This document shows, in pieces, positions 9,194 through 16,200 of a stretch of DNA of 32,707 nucleotides. The position numbers and the translations under genes are program-made. The first letter of the stretch is position 1. Each line of letters starts with the position of its first letter. Below the pieces are notes generated by a model, which saw only the letters and a program-made list of their open reading frames with translations, did not search any database and had not been told where the DNA came from. Origin of the DNA: Clostridiales bacterium (GTDB lineage Bacteria; Bacillota; Clostridia; Oscillospirales; Oscillospiraceae); assembly GCA_022782265.1 (NCBI GenBank), contig JALFOM010000100.1:1-32707 (forward strand), in the 5' to 3' direction.

Positions 9194-10137
9194 GCTTCTT
9201 TTCCTCCTATGTTGGTGTTAATAAAATCAAACAGTGCAGCGGTCACCCGCCCTTTATCCACGGGGTAGCTCAGGCCGTGGCCTGCCCCCTCGATCAGCAC
9301 AAGCTTTTTGGGCGCGGCGCACAGTTCACAGGTACGTTCAGACATTTCCGGGGGCACAAAGCGGTCTGCCGTGCCGTGGATAAATAAAATGGGGGTTTTT
9401 GATTTTGCCACTGAATCAAAGGTGCTGGCCTCTTTCAACCCAAAGCCGGCAAATACGCTTGTGAACAGGCCCATGAGCCACAGGGTGGGCTTGACCGGCA
9501 CGCCGCGAAACCTTGTCCGGATGACGCAGTCCATAATGTCGTAGGGGGAGCTGAAGCCGCAGTCGGCGATAATGCCCCGCACATTTCCCGGGAGGTCCAT
9601 ATCTGAGGCCATCAGCACGGTGCTGGCCCCCATGGAGATGCCGCCCAGCAAAATGGGATGCTCGTCCCCGAAGAGCTGGGAAGCATAGGTGGCCCAGGAG
9701 ACCACGTCGTGCCGTTCTTTTACGCCGAAGCAGGTGAACAGGCCCTCCGATTTTCCGTAAGCGCGCTGGTCGCAGATAATGAGATTCAGACCCAGGGAGT
9801 GATAGACCGGGAGCACGCTGTTAAAATCCAGCTTCCAGGAGGAGCGCCAGCCGTGGAAGAGAATGATGGTGCCCCGGGCATTATCGCAGGGGACAAGCAG
9901 CGCGTGCAGCAGCTTCCCGTCATAGCTCATCAGCTCCAGATCCTCGGTCTCCTGCTGTGTAAGCCAATCTTTTCCTGCCAGAACATCGTCCTTTACCATG
10001 CCGTAGCCCTGTTTATCCAGTACATCCGGGTCAAACAGATCGGGCACGGCCCGCCTGCCGCAGGCGTAGGATAAAATGCCCAAGCCCACAACAAAAACCG
10101 CCAGCAGCAGACCCAAAACAATCCAGAGAACAATCAT
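9190..10137 (-). CDS. Alpha/beta hydrolase, membrane-anchored
   Basis: I chose the ATG at 10137 (315 residues) over the ATG at 10221. The promoter -10 at 10174-10169 lies between them, and the protein then starts with a clean membrane anchor (MIVLWIVLGLLLAVFVVGLG). The hydrolase domain has FHGWRSSWK (oxyanion region), the nucleophile elbow GGISMGAS, the acid in HGTADRFVP and the catalytic His in GAGHGLSYP. This resembles the serine aminopeptidase S33 / YqkD-type hydrolases. The substrate cannot be predicted. It is the first gene of the operon with the DUF1810 and GNAT genes. Confidence 0.88.
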   Translation of the reverse strand: MIVLWIVLGLLLAVFVVGLGILSYACGRRAVPDLFDPDVLDKQGYGMVKDDVLAGKDWLTQQETEDLELMSYDGKLLHALLVPCDNARGTIILFHGWRSSWKLDFNSVLPVYHSLGLNLIICDQRAYGKSEGLFTCFGVKERHDVVSWATYASQLFGDEHPILLGGISMGASTVLMASDMDLPGNVRGIIADCGFSSPYDIMDCVIRTRFRGVPVKPTLWLMGLFTSVFAGFGLKEASTFDSVAKSKTPILFIHGTADRFVPPEMSERTCELCAAPKKLVLIEGAGHGLSYPVDKGRVTAALFDFINTNIGGKEA

Positions 10138-10168
10138 CCCTTCGGCCTTCTTTCTTATTTCTGCCGGT

Positions 10169-10177
10169 ATTATATCA
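10169..10177 (-). promoter_or_regulatory. Extended -10 promoter of the hydrolase operon
   Basis: On the minus strand TGATATAAT (10177-10169) is a perfect extended -10 (TG-N-TATAAT). The -35 region (TTTTTC) is poor, as is common with extended -10 promoters. The expected start near 10162 leaves a leader of about 25 bases before the ATG at 10137. Confidence 0.65.
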
Positions 10178-10192
10178 TTAAAAAGCCTAAAG

Positions 10193-10219
10193 AAAAAGAG
10201 GCTGTCAATGAACAGCCTC
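10193..10219 (-). terminator. Intrinsic terminator after cotJC
   Basis: GAGGCTGT (10198-10205) pairs with ACAGCCTC (10212-10219) around a 6-base loop. On the minus strand the stem is followed by TTTTT (10197-10193). It lies 7 bases after the cotJC stop and ends the spore-coat operon. Confidence 0.85.
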
Positions 10220-10226
10220 AAATTTC

Positions 10227-10645
10227 TTAACTCCGGTCAAAGGCGGGGTTGACAGCATAGAAGTTTTTCTGGTCCATTTTTTCGATTGCCCGCCGCAGGC
10301 CCTCGCCAAAGCGCTGGTAGTGGACCACCTCGCGCTCACGCAGGAAGCGGATTACATCGTTTACATCCGGGTCGTCGCTGAGCCGCAGAATGTTGTCGTA
10401 AGTGGTCCGGGCTTTCTGTTCCGCAGCCATATTTTCGGACAGGTCCGTGATCACATCGCCCTTTACCGCCATGCTGGCCGCGCTCCAGGGGAAGCCGGAG
10501 GCCGCGGTAGGATAGACGCCGGTAGTGTGATCCACAAAATAGGCGTCAAAGCCGGCCTTTTTGATCTGCTCCATGCTCAGATCCCGGGTAAGCTGATGGA
10601 CGATCGCGCCGATCATCTCCAGGTGTCCCAGCTCCTCTGTACCTA
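10227..10645 (-). pseudogene. cotJC: Manganese catalase / spore coat protein CotJC, C-terminal part (split gene)
   Basis: This is the downstream part of cotJC: 135 codons from ELGHLEMIGAIV to the stop at 10227, plus the 12-bp core that encodes GTE. It carries ELGH and the later helices of the ferritin-like manganese catalase fold (DLSENMAAEQKARTTYDNIL, REREVVHYQRFGEGL). Upstream of GTE the frame runs into the mobile element, where the encoded peptide is unrelated, so the piece has no start of its own. Joined to 16189-16381 it gives a complete 199-residue protein with no mutation or frame loss in either part. That argues for a reversible interruption and not decay. CotJC is an inner spore-coat protein of sporulating Firmicutes. 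Confidence 0.93.
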
Positions 10646-10663
10646 CAGAGGGGTCAAAATGAA
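10634..10663. repeat. Attachment site at the left end (attB half joined to attP half)
   Basis: The 12-bp core (10634-10645) contains the central CC at 10642-10643. To its right, ACAGAGGGGTCAAAATGAA (10645-10663) is the element's inner inverted repeat, matched exactly by the other end. The cotJC side (AGCTCCTCTGTA) is the chromosomal half site. Locally the site reads as the palindrome CCTCTGT-ACCT-ACAGAGG. Confidence 0.88.
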
Positions 10664-10881
10664 CCCGCTGTCCGTCTGATCGGCAGATCGGCCTGCGTTT
10701 ACCTCTGCGTCTGGGTGAAGAACATTGCAGGCAGATGGTCAGCAGATTTTGGAACGGAAATTCCTTCCTGTCCCCACATGCGATTTCCACGGCAGCGTGC
10801 GCTGAAAATAGAATAAAGCGAATATATGCACTATGCAAAAGTAAAGCCTTCCCGGAATAAAGTGAATAGGGGAGGGGAGAC

Positions 10882-11088
10882 ATGATGAGAAGAAAGGTGC
10901 TCCTTCTTCAAATCGAAAACGACAGGGAAATTTCCCCTGAGACAGACGAGGAATTTTTTGACGCACTTTGGCGCAGTCTGCTTCTTGCCCTGAAAGAGGA
11001 CGGCTTTATGAATGAAGCCCAGCTTCGCCGGGCCGAAGAGAAAATCAGAACACAAAAGGGCAACAATCTGAACTTTCCCGGGAGGTGA
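10882..11088 (+). CDS. Small protein encoded just upstream of the recombinase, possible excision partner
   Basis: A 68-residue ORF with a strong ribosome binding site (GGGGAGGGGAG, 10869-10879). A second ATG at 10885 is an alternative start. The product is predicted largely helical and charged: an N-terminal strand-like segment (KVLLLQIEN), then TDEEFFDALWRSLLLALKED and FMNEAQLRRAEEKI. The C-terminal half looks like the short SHOCT-type helical hairpins often encoded beside clostridial recombinases, but this is a weak resemblance. Its stop overlaps the recombinase GTG start (GTGA, 11085-11088), so the two are translated together. A recombination directionality factor is a reasonable but untested guess. 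No convincing sigma-A promoter is visible in the 218 bases before it. Confidence 0.6.
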   Translation: MMRRKVLLLQIENDREISPETDEEFFDALWRSLLLALKEDGFMNEAQLRRAEEKIRTQKGNNLNFPGR

Positions 11089-12632
11089 GCGCGGCGATCA
11101 AGGTTGCGGGCTATTGCCGTGTCTCCACAGAACAGGAGGATCAGCGAAATTCTCTGGCGGCACAGCAGAGGTATTTCAAAGAACTTATCGAAGGCCGTGA
11201 GGACTGGGAGCTGTACCAGATCTATGCCGACGAGGGGATCACCGGCACTTCCACGAAAAAGCGGGAACAATTCAAGCGCATGATCAGCGACGCCCATGAG
11301 GGAAAGTTTCAGCTGATTGTCACGAAAGAGGTCAGCCGTTTTTCCCGCAATATTCTGGACACCATTGCCTACACCCGGGAGCTGAAGGCCTTGGGCGTAG
11401 GGGTGCTTTTTATGAACGATGGAATAAGCACGCTGGACCCGGACGCGGAGCTCAGGCTGTCCATCATGGCCTCTGTCGCCCAGGAGGAGAGCCGGAAAAC
11501 CTCTTCCCGGGTCAAATGGGGTCAGGCCCGACAAATGGAGCGGGGCGTGGTTTTTGGCCGCTCCCTGCTGGGGTATCAGGTAAAGGATGGAAAGATAAGG
11601 GTCCAGCCGGAGGAAGCGGAGCTTGTCCGGCTTATTTTCCGCAAGTATGGCCTTGAGAAGAAGGGGACCACCGTCATCGCCCGGGAGCTGCGGGAGGCGG
11701 GATATTGCAATCCAAGCGGAACGGCAGAATGGCGCGGAAGCTATCTGCTGAAGCTTTTGAAAAATGAAAAATATGTGGGAGACCTGGTTCAGAAAAAGAC
11801 CATAACCCCGGACTATCTGACCCACGCCAGGAAATATAACCACGGGCAGGAGGAATTGATCGTCATCAAAAATCACCACCAGCCCATTGTAGAACGGTCT
11901 TTGTGGGACGCTGTCCAGGCAGAGATGAAAAGGAGAGACCGCCATAACCGGCAGAATACCGGACACTCTGCCCACTACACTTTTTCCGGCAAGATCAGAT
12001 GCGGCATCTGCGGAGCCAATTTTACTGCCAGAAGGAAAAAACGGAAAGACGGCGGCAGCACCCTGTACTGGGCCTGTCTTACGGCGGTAAAGGAAGGGCG
12101 ACAACATACGGATTACATGGGCCATCAAAAGGGCTGCAATATCGGCCGCCTGATTTCCAATGAATCGGCCACGGAAATGTTTCGCCTGACCCTTCAGTCG
12201 CTCAGGTTCAACCGGCAGCAGCTTTCCGGGTACCTGGCCCAAATCGCCGCTGAGGCCGTCAGGGAGACAGAACAGGCTGAAGAAGAGAGAATGATGCGGG
12301 AGATCGAGCGGGTGACAAAAAAGAAAGAAGGCGTGCTTGACGCCTTCATATCGGATGAAATTGGCGTGGAAGAGATGAATGCGCTGAACCGGCACTGTGA
12401 CCGGCAGCTTGAAGCCCTGAATGAACGGCTTGCTCAGCTTCGTCAACTGGCAGGCCAATCCGTCTCCGGGACAGAGGCTGGTATGCGCGAGCATCTGGAG
12501 GCCATTTTGACGGGCAGGGTGACAAGTGAACTATTCTGCAAAACCATTCTGGACAACATTCTGATCTGCCCGGATAAAACTGCGGAGCTCAGCCTGGAGC
12601 GTCTTTCCCTGCGTTGGCGCTTTTCCCTTTAA
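11085..12632 (+). CDS. Large serine recombinase (site-specific integrase/excisionase)
   Basis: A 515-residue large serine recombinase, the same size class as SpoIVCA of the B. subtilis skin element. The N-terminal resolvase domain has AGYCRVSTEQEDQRNSL with the nucleophile S14, then VSRFSRNILD with catalytic arginines. The recombinase domain (about 155-290) has GVVFGRSLLGYQ and WRGSYLLKLLKNEKYVGDL. The zinc ribbon uses C306, C309, C331 and C351. A coiled coil runs from about 388 to 458. Members cut both att sites at a central dinucleotide and exchange strands by subunit rotation. The GTG start overlaps the upstream stop, so initiation is probably by translational coupling. All key residues are present. 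The 3' end overlaps the convergent VanZ gene by 44 bases. Confidence 0.95.
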   Translation: MSAAIKVAGYCRVSTEQEDQRNSLAAQQRYFKELIEGREDWELYQIYADEGITGTSTKKREQFKRMISDAHEGKFQLIVTKEVSRFSRNILDTIAYTRELKALGVGVLFMNDGISTLDPDAELRLSIMASVAQEESRKTSSRVKWGQARQMERGVVFGRSLLGYQVKDGKIRVQPEEAELVRLIFRKYGLEKKGTTVIARELREAGYCNPSGTAEWRGSYLLKLLKNEKYVGDLVQKKTITPDYLTHARKYNHGQEELIVIKNHHQPIVERSLWDAVQAEMKRRDRHNRQNTGHSAHYTFSGKIRCGICGANFTARRKKRKDGGSTLYWACLTAVKEGRQHTDYMGHQKGCNIGRLISNESATEMFRLTLQSLRFNRQQLSGYLAQIAAEAVRETEQAEEERMMREIERVTKKKEGVLDAFISDEIGVEEMNALNRHCDRQLEALNERLAQLRQLAGQSVSGTEAGMREHLEAILTGRVTSELFCKTILDNILICPDKTAELSLERLSLRWRFSL

Positions 12633-13143
12633 CACAGCAAATCAGCGCGCCGATCAATGCGCCCAGCGTGTTGTGGATCACATCATCCGTCTCAGCCTGG
12701 CCCAGTGCAAAACAGAACTGGCTGTATTCAATCCCGGCACTGAGCAGAGCAAACAGCAAACTCACGAAAAGCAGCTTTTTTCTGCGTCTCCACCCCTGGG
12801 GCAGCAGCTCAGAAACCAGCAGCCCGGCAGGGAAGAAGAGGGCCACGTTCATGAAGTTACTGCGAAGAATCTCCTTATTGCCCCCGCTGAGAACAGAATA
12901 ATAAGACAAGAAGGGGATCAGTGCCGGGTCCGTCCTGCTCTCCGATATGCCGCGGTTGAACAGCGTGGCCGAGACAATAAATAGCAGCCAGAACAGAGCA
13001 AACAAGGCAACCCCCGGACGCCAGAAACCCTTTTTCCCCAGCCTTTGCCGAAAAAGCAGGAAAAAAAGGCTGAATATAACCAAAAAGAAAAGCGCCTGCG
13101 TGAAGGGCAGGCAATAAAACCAATTTAACAGTGCATGGAGCAT
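12589..13143 (-). CDS. VanZ-like membrane protein
   Basis: I start at the ATG at 13143 (184 residues), where GGAGAC is 6 bases upstream and 35 bases after the promoter -10. The longer frame (from 13230) would begin upstream of that promoter. Four to five membrane segments are visible. The VanZ-family pattern includes NFMNVALFFPAGLLVSEL (the N..LF.P.G motif), AGIEYSQF and DDVIHNTLGALIGALI (the D..N..G..G motif). VanZ of enterococci gives low-level teicoplanin resistance, but most VanZ-like proteins have no tested role. As cargo in the element it may alter the cell surface of the host. The 3' end overlaps the recombinase gene, tail to tail. Confidence 0.85.
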   Translation of the reverse strand: MLHALLNWFYCLPFTQALFFLVIFSLFFLLFRQRLGKKGFWRPGVALFALFWLLFIVSATLFNRGISESRTDPALIPFLSYYSVLSGGNKEILRSNFMNVALFFPAGLLVSELLPQGWRRRKKLLFVSLLFALLSAGIEYSQFCFALGQAETDDVIHNTLGALIGALICCVKGKSANAGKDAPG

Positions 13144-13177
13144 TTTGCCGTCTCCTGAAATGAATGGGTTGTGTTTC

Positions 13178-13206
13178 AGTTTATCATGCTTAAGTGCAGA
13201 AATCAA
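13178..13206 (-). promoter_or_regulatory. Sigma-A promoter of the VanZ-like gene
   Basis: On the minus strand: TTGATT -35 (13206-13201), a 17-base spacer and a TAAACT -10 (13183-13178). Confidence 0.7.
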
Positions 13207-13211
13207 TATTC

Positions 13212-13239
13212 TTGATTTTATCAGCCGCATATGTAATAA
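13212..13239 (+). promoter_or_regulatory. Candidate sigma-A promoter of the nucleotidyltransferase gene
   Basis: TTGATT -35 (13212-13217), a 16-base spacer and a TAATAA -10 (13234-13239). It is divergent from the VanZ promoter, with only 5 bases between the -35 boxes. Confidence 0.4.
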
Positions 13240-13287
13240 TAAGCGGCAAGAGAAAATGTTTCTGTAATCAGCGGGAGGGAAAGAGAT

Positions 13288-14535
13288 ATGGAAGCGGTTC
13301 AGGAGCTGTTTTTGCAGGCCGTGAGGGCCTCACTTGAAAACAAAAAAACAGATTGGGAGACAGAGCTGGAGACAGAGCAGTGGCTGGCCCTCTTTCAAAT
13401 GGCGGAAATACACAATGTTCTTCCTCTGATCTATGACGCGGTTTACAGCTGCCCGGCGGCACGGAAAACGGAAGGGGATTTCTTCACTCCCGTAAAAAGG
13501 CGTACGCTCCAGATGGTCATGATGCAAACGCAAAAGACCAGCGAATTTCTCCGGCTTTACGAGAAGCTGAAGGAGGCCGGCGTAAGGCCCTGTGTGGTCA
13601 AAGGCATCATATGCCGGAACATTTATCCCAATCCGGATTACCGCATATCCGGTGATGAAGATATCTTAATCCCTGCGGAGCAGTTTCCGCTTTGCCATGA
13701 AACGATGCTCTCCTGCGGCATGACCCTTTCCGAGCCGGAGATGGACATCAATGAAGCCTACGAGGTCCCCTACGGCAAAATGGGCAGCCCCATTTATATT
13801 GAGCTGCATAAGAGCCTGTTTCCGCCGGATTCCCAGGCCTACGGCGATCTAAACCGCTTTTTTGAAGGGGTCACGGAACGGCTGATGGAAGTGCAGGTAC
13901 AGGGAAGTCAACTCTGCACAATGGAGCACACCGACCATTTATTCTATCTGATCTGCCACGCCTTCAAGCATTTCCTTCACAGCGGCTTTGGCCTCAGACA
14001 GGTCTGCGATATTGTTCTGTATGCAAACACTTATGGGGATCAGATCGACTGGGAGCGCATCGTGGAAAACTGCCGGGAGATTCGGGCCGAGCGCTTTACC
14101 GCGGCGCTGTTCAAAATCGGGGAAAAATATCTGTGCTTTGATGCGGATAAGGCCTGTTATCCCGCTGTCTGGAGAGAACTGGACGTGGACGAGAGCGCCA
14201 TGCTCAGCGATCTGCTGGATTCCGGGGTCTACGGTGGCGCCAATATGAGCCGCAAGCACAGCAGCAATATCACGCTGAATGCCGTGTCCGCCCAAAAGCA
14301 GGGTAAGAAGGCGGGAAACCATGTGCTGAAAACCGTTTTCCCCTCCGCGAAAGCACTGGAGGGCCGTTTCCCCTATTTAAAGGAACACCCCTATCTGCTG
14401 CCTGTGGCATGGAGCAGCAGACTGATCCACTATCAAAAGGAACTGCAGCAGACCAGCGGCAATGACGCCGCCGAGAGCATCAGGATCGGAAATCAGCGCA
14501 TTGAGCTGATGAAGCAGTACGGGATAATTGAATGA
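13288..14535 (+). CDS. Nucleotidyltransferase-family protein (NTP_transf_5 type)
   Basis: This 415-residue protein resembles the 'uncharacterised nucleotidyltransferase' family (PF14907), often found in polysaccharide clusters. The key segment is VVKGIICRNIYPNPDYRISG followed by DEDILIP (about 108-134), which matches the KG..L...YP....R...D.D.L pattern of the catalytic core, with the acidic pair in DEDIL. A conserved-type HAFKHFLHSGFGLRQVCDI segment follows at about 225-243. GGGAGGGAAAGA precedes the ATG. The target of any nucleotidyl transfer is unknown. It lies within the cotJC element and is followed by a strong terminator. It could be cargo or a passenger from an older locus. Confidence 0.82.
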   Translation: MEAVQELFLQAVRASLENKKTDWETELETEQWLALFQMAEIHNVLPLIYDAVYSCPAARKTEGDFFTPVKRRTLQMVMMQTQKTSEFLRLYEKLKEAGVRPCVVKGIICRNIYPNPDYRISGDEDILIPAEQFPLCHETMLSCGMTLSEPEMDINEAYEVPYGKMGSPIYIELHKSLFPPDSQAYGDLNRFFEGVTERLMEVQVQGSQLCTMEHTDHLFYLICHAFKHFLHSGFGLRQVCDIVLYANTYGDQIDWERIVENCREIRAERFTAALFKIGEKYLCFDADKACYPAVWRELDVDESAMLSDLLDSGVYGGANMSRKHSSNITLNAVSAQKQGKKAGNHVLKTVFPSAKALEGRFPYLKEHPYLLPVAWSSRLIHYQKELQQTSGNDAAESIRIGNQRIELMKQYGIIE

Positions 14536-14546
14536 GCGTGAAAAAG

Positions 14547-14588
14547 CGCAGATCAGGTCTGATTGTCAGCCTGATCTGCGGCTTTTTT
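14547..14588. terminator. Bidirectional terminator between the nucleotidyltransferase and RNase Z genes
   Basis: CGCAGATCAGG (14547-14557) pairs with CCTGATCTGCG (14570-14580). GC and then TTTTTT follow on the plus strand. On the minus strand the stem is followed by GCTTTTT. It separates two convergent genes within the element. Confidence 0.85.
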
Positions 14589-14594
14589 GTTGAA

Positions 14595-15551
14595 TTAATC
14601 TTCAAAGCGCAGGGTAATGGACAAACCGTCATAACCGCAGAGCGCATCGGGAAAAAACGCCCGGGCGTTGGGAAGAAAGTCCTCCGGCCGTCGCATCATC
14701 TGGGAAAAATGGGTCAGCCACAGGCGCTTTGCCTTTGCCTTTTCGGCAAGCTCCGCCGCCTGGCGGAAGGTACTGTGACCGTACAAAAGGGCCTGATCCT
14801 CCTGACTGTCCTCGCCGTAGGTGGCGTCACAGATCAGCAGGTCCGCGTTGGCCGCCGCCTGTTCAAGAGCCGGACAGGGCAGGGTATCGCCGGAAAAGAC
14901 CACCCGAAATCCCCGGCGCGGCTCGCCCATGAGCATCGTGCCCAAAACCGGCTCGCCGTTTTGATACAAGGTCCTGCCCTCCCATTCAACGGCATTTGTG
15001 GGATGGGCAATGATCTCTTTCCAACAGCGCACCGGGACGCCCAGCGCCCTGGCCTTCTCCGGCGCAAACTTCGGCGGACGGGCAAGGGAAAAGGCGTAGC
15101 CCTGACTGGGTACCCGGTGCAGTGTGGGAAAGGCCGCAAAGCCCGCCCCCTCCGGCCAGGCCGGGCAGAGGCTTTTCATGGCAAAGTCCCCGGACTGGGG
15201 CACGGGAAGAAGTCTTATCTCATAATCCTCTACCGCTGCCAGGCGAAGAACCGGCACCAAAGCCTCCTCCAGGCCCTCCGGCCCGGTTATGGTGAGCGGC
15301 TCTGTGCGTCTAAGACAGCTCATGGTCTGAAGCAGACCGGGCAGGCCGAAGATGTGGTCGCCGTGGTAGTGGCTCAAAGCGATAAGGTCGATCTTCAAGG
15401 GGCTGAATTTCTCCCTGCGCAAAGCCGCCTGGGTGCCTTCTCCGCAGTCGAAGAGTATGCAGTGCCCGGCGCAGCGAAGAACCGCCGCGCTGACGCCGCG
15501 CTCCGGCGTGGGCATGGTGGCGCCGCTGCCCAGCAAAGTGACATCGATCAT
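14595..15551 (-). CDS. rnz: Ribonuclease Z (tRNA 3' endonuclease), metallo-beta-lactamase fold
   Basis: RNase Z cuts 3' trailers from tRNA precursors that lack an encoded CCA. The 318-residue length is normal for the short bacterial form. The sequence has VTLLGSGATMPTPERGVSA at the N-terminus, FDCGEGTQAALRR (34-46), the zinc motif SHYHGDHIFGLPGLL (H61, H63, D65, H66), a long exosite-like insertion, and later GDTLPCPAL, YGHSTFRQAAELA and LTHFSQ, which supply the remaining metal ligands. It lies 12 bases after the DJ-1 gene and probably shares its promoter. Finding a tRNA-processing enzyme inside a recombinase element is unusual. Whether the genome has a second copy cannot be seen here. Confidence 0.9.
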   Translation of the reverse strand: MIDVTLLGSGATMPTPERGVSAAVLRCAGHCILFDCGEGTQAALRREKFSPLKIDLIALSHYHGDHIFGLPGLLQTMSCLRRTEPLTITGPEGLEEALVPVLRLAAVEDYEIRLLPVPQSGDFAMKSLCPAWPEGAGFAAFPTLHRVPSQGYAFSLARPPKFAPEKARALGVPVRCWKEIIAHPTNAVEWEGRTLYQNGEPVLGTMLMGEPRRGFRVVFSGDTLPCPALEQAAANADLLICDATYGEDSQEDQALLYGHSTFRQAAELAEKAKAKRLWLTHFSQMMRRPEDFLPNARAFFPDALCGYDGLSITLRFED

Positions 15552-15563
15552 TATTGCGCTCTG

Positions 15564-16112
15564 TTACCGGTAAACAACGGAGGAGGCAAGGGCTTCCGCG
15601 CGCTCCCGGCCTTCAAAATATTGTACGATAGACAGGGCAAAGGGGATGGCCGTACCCAATCCCCGGCTGGTGATGACTGTACCGTCCACCGCCACAGGGT
15701 CGAAGCTGACTTTTGCCCCGGTCAGCTGTTCCTCCATACCCGGATAGCACACGGCCTTTTTGCCCTCCAGAAGCCCAGCCTTTGCCAGTACCGTAGGCGC
15801 AGCGCAGATCGCGGCGGTGAGCTTTCCGGCGGCGGCAAAACTGCGCAGCAGCGCCAGAACCCGCTCATCGGCGGCAAGGTTCGTTGTGCCGGGCATACCG
15901 CCGGGCAAAATGACCCCATCGTATTGGGAAAAATCCGTCCCGGAGAAATTCCTGTCCGCGCCTATGCTGATCCCGTGACTGCCGGTCACATGCCCGGAAT
16001 CGGCAACGGAAAGGATCTCACAGCCGATCTTTGCCCGCCGCAGCAGATCCACAACGGTCAGCGCCTCGACCTCTTCATATCCATTTGCAAATAAAATTGC
16101 TGTTTTCTTCAT
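15564..16112 (-). CDS. DJ-1/PfpI family protein
   Basis: A 182-residue protein of the DJ-1/ThiJ/PfpI superfamily, subgroup YajL/DJ-1 by length. It begins KKTAILFANGYEEVEALTVV, with the conserved Glu at position 14/15. The nucleophile elbow is AAICAAPTVLA, with the reactive C103. GVILPGGMPGTTNL and VITSRGLGTAIPFAL complete the pattern. Family members act as glyoxalases, deglycases (disputed), chaperones or peptidases, so a precise function is not assigned. GGAGGATGTCCG precedes the ATG. It is the element gene nearest the right att site and is read inward from a strong sigma-A promoter at 16138-16166, so it should be expressed in vegetative cells. Confidence 0.93.
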   Translation of the reverse strand: MKKTAILFANGYEEVEALTVVDLLRRAKIGCEILSVADSGHVTGSHGISIGADRNFSGTDFSQYDGVILPGGMPGTTNLAADERVLALLRSFAAAGKLTAAICAAPTVLAKAGLLEGKKAVCYPGMEEQLTGAKVSFDPVAVDGTVITSRGLGTAIPFALSIVQYFEGRERAEALASSVVYR

Positions 16113-16137
16113 CGGACATCCTCCTTTTTATGCAGAT

Positions 16138-16166
16138 ATTATACCTTAAGCTTTCCCGGGGTTCAA
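16138..16166 (-). promoter_or_regulatory. Strong sigma-A promoter of the DJ-1/RNase Z cargo operon
   Basis: On the minus strand: TTGAAC -35 (16166-16161), a 17-base spacer and a consensus TATAAT -10 (16143-16138). It lies inside the element, 11 bases from the inner inverted repeat, so the cargo does not depend on the cotJ promoter. Confidence 0.85.
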
Positions 16167-16176
16167 GACGGAAGGT

Positions 16177-16200
16177 TTCATTTTGACCCCTCTGTACCTA
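16177..16200. repeat. Attachment site at the right end (attP half joined to attB half)
   Basis: TTCATTTTGACCCCTCTGT (16177-16195) is the inner inverted repeat and is the exact reverse complement of 10645-10663. The 12-bp core lies at 16189-16200 with CC at 16197-16198. The cotJC half site (TATATCGGTGAGC) follows. The TGA that ends the N-terminal cotJC fragment (16180-16178) is supplied by this repeat. Confidence 0.88.

Larger units (their letters stand above)
10634..16200. mobile_element. Intervening serine-recombinase element inside cotJC (skin-like), 5,555 bp
   Basis: The element is bounded by direct repeats of CCTCTGTACCTA (10634-10645 and 16189-16200). Crossing over between them would release a 5,555-bp circle and leave one copy, restoring cotJC exactly in frame. 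Inside it are a 68-residue ORF and a large serine recombinase (+), a VanZ-like gene (-), a nucleotidyltransferase gene (+), and RNase Z and DJ-1 genes (-). The inner ends are 19-bp perfect inverted repeats. No transfer, replication or phage structural genes are present, so it may be mobilised only by integration and excision. Known parallels are skin in sigK and other recombinase elements in sporulation genes, which are excised in the mother cell. Excision here has not been shown. Confidence 0.92.

Noticed and set aside
9190-10221. The longer hydrolase frame starting at 10221
   Set aside because: The extra 28 codons overlap the extended -10 promoter and the cotJC terminator, and the membrane anchor and ribosome binding site fit the start at 10137.
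10646-10883. The N-terminal extension of the cotJC C-terminal fragment, as if 10227-10883 were one 218-residue gene
   Set aside because: The first 76 or so residues come from element DNA in an arbitrary frame and resemble nothing. Catalase similarity begins exactly at the core repeat, and the true N-terminus is at 16381.
14532-16094. A 520-codon open frame on the plus strand across the RNase Z and DJ-1 genes
   Set aside because: It is antisense to two well-supported genes with full motifs and good start sites. Its translation has no recognisable domain and starts within the end of the nucleotidyltransferase gene.
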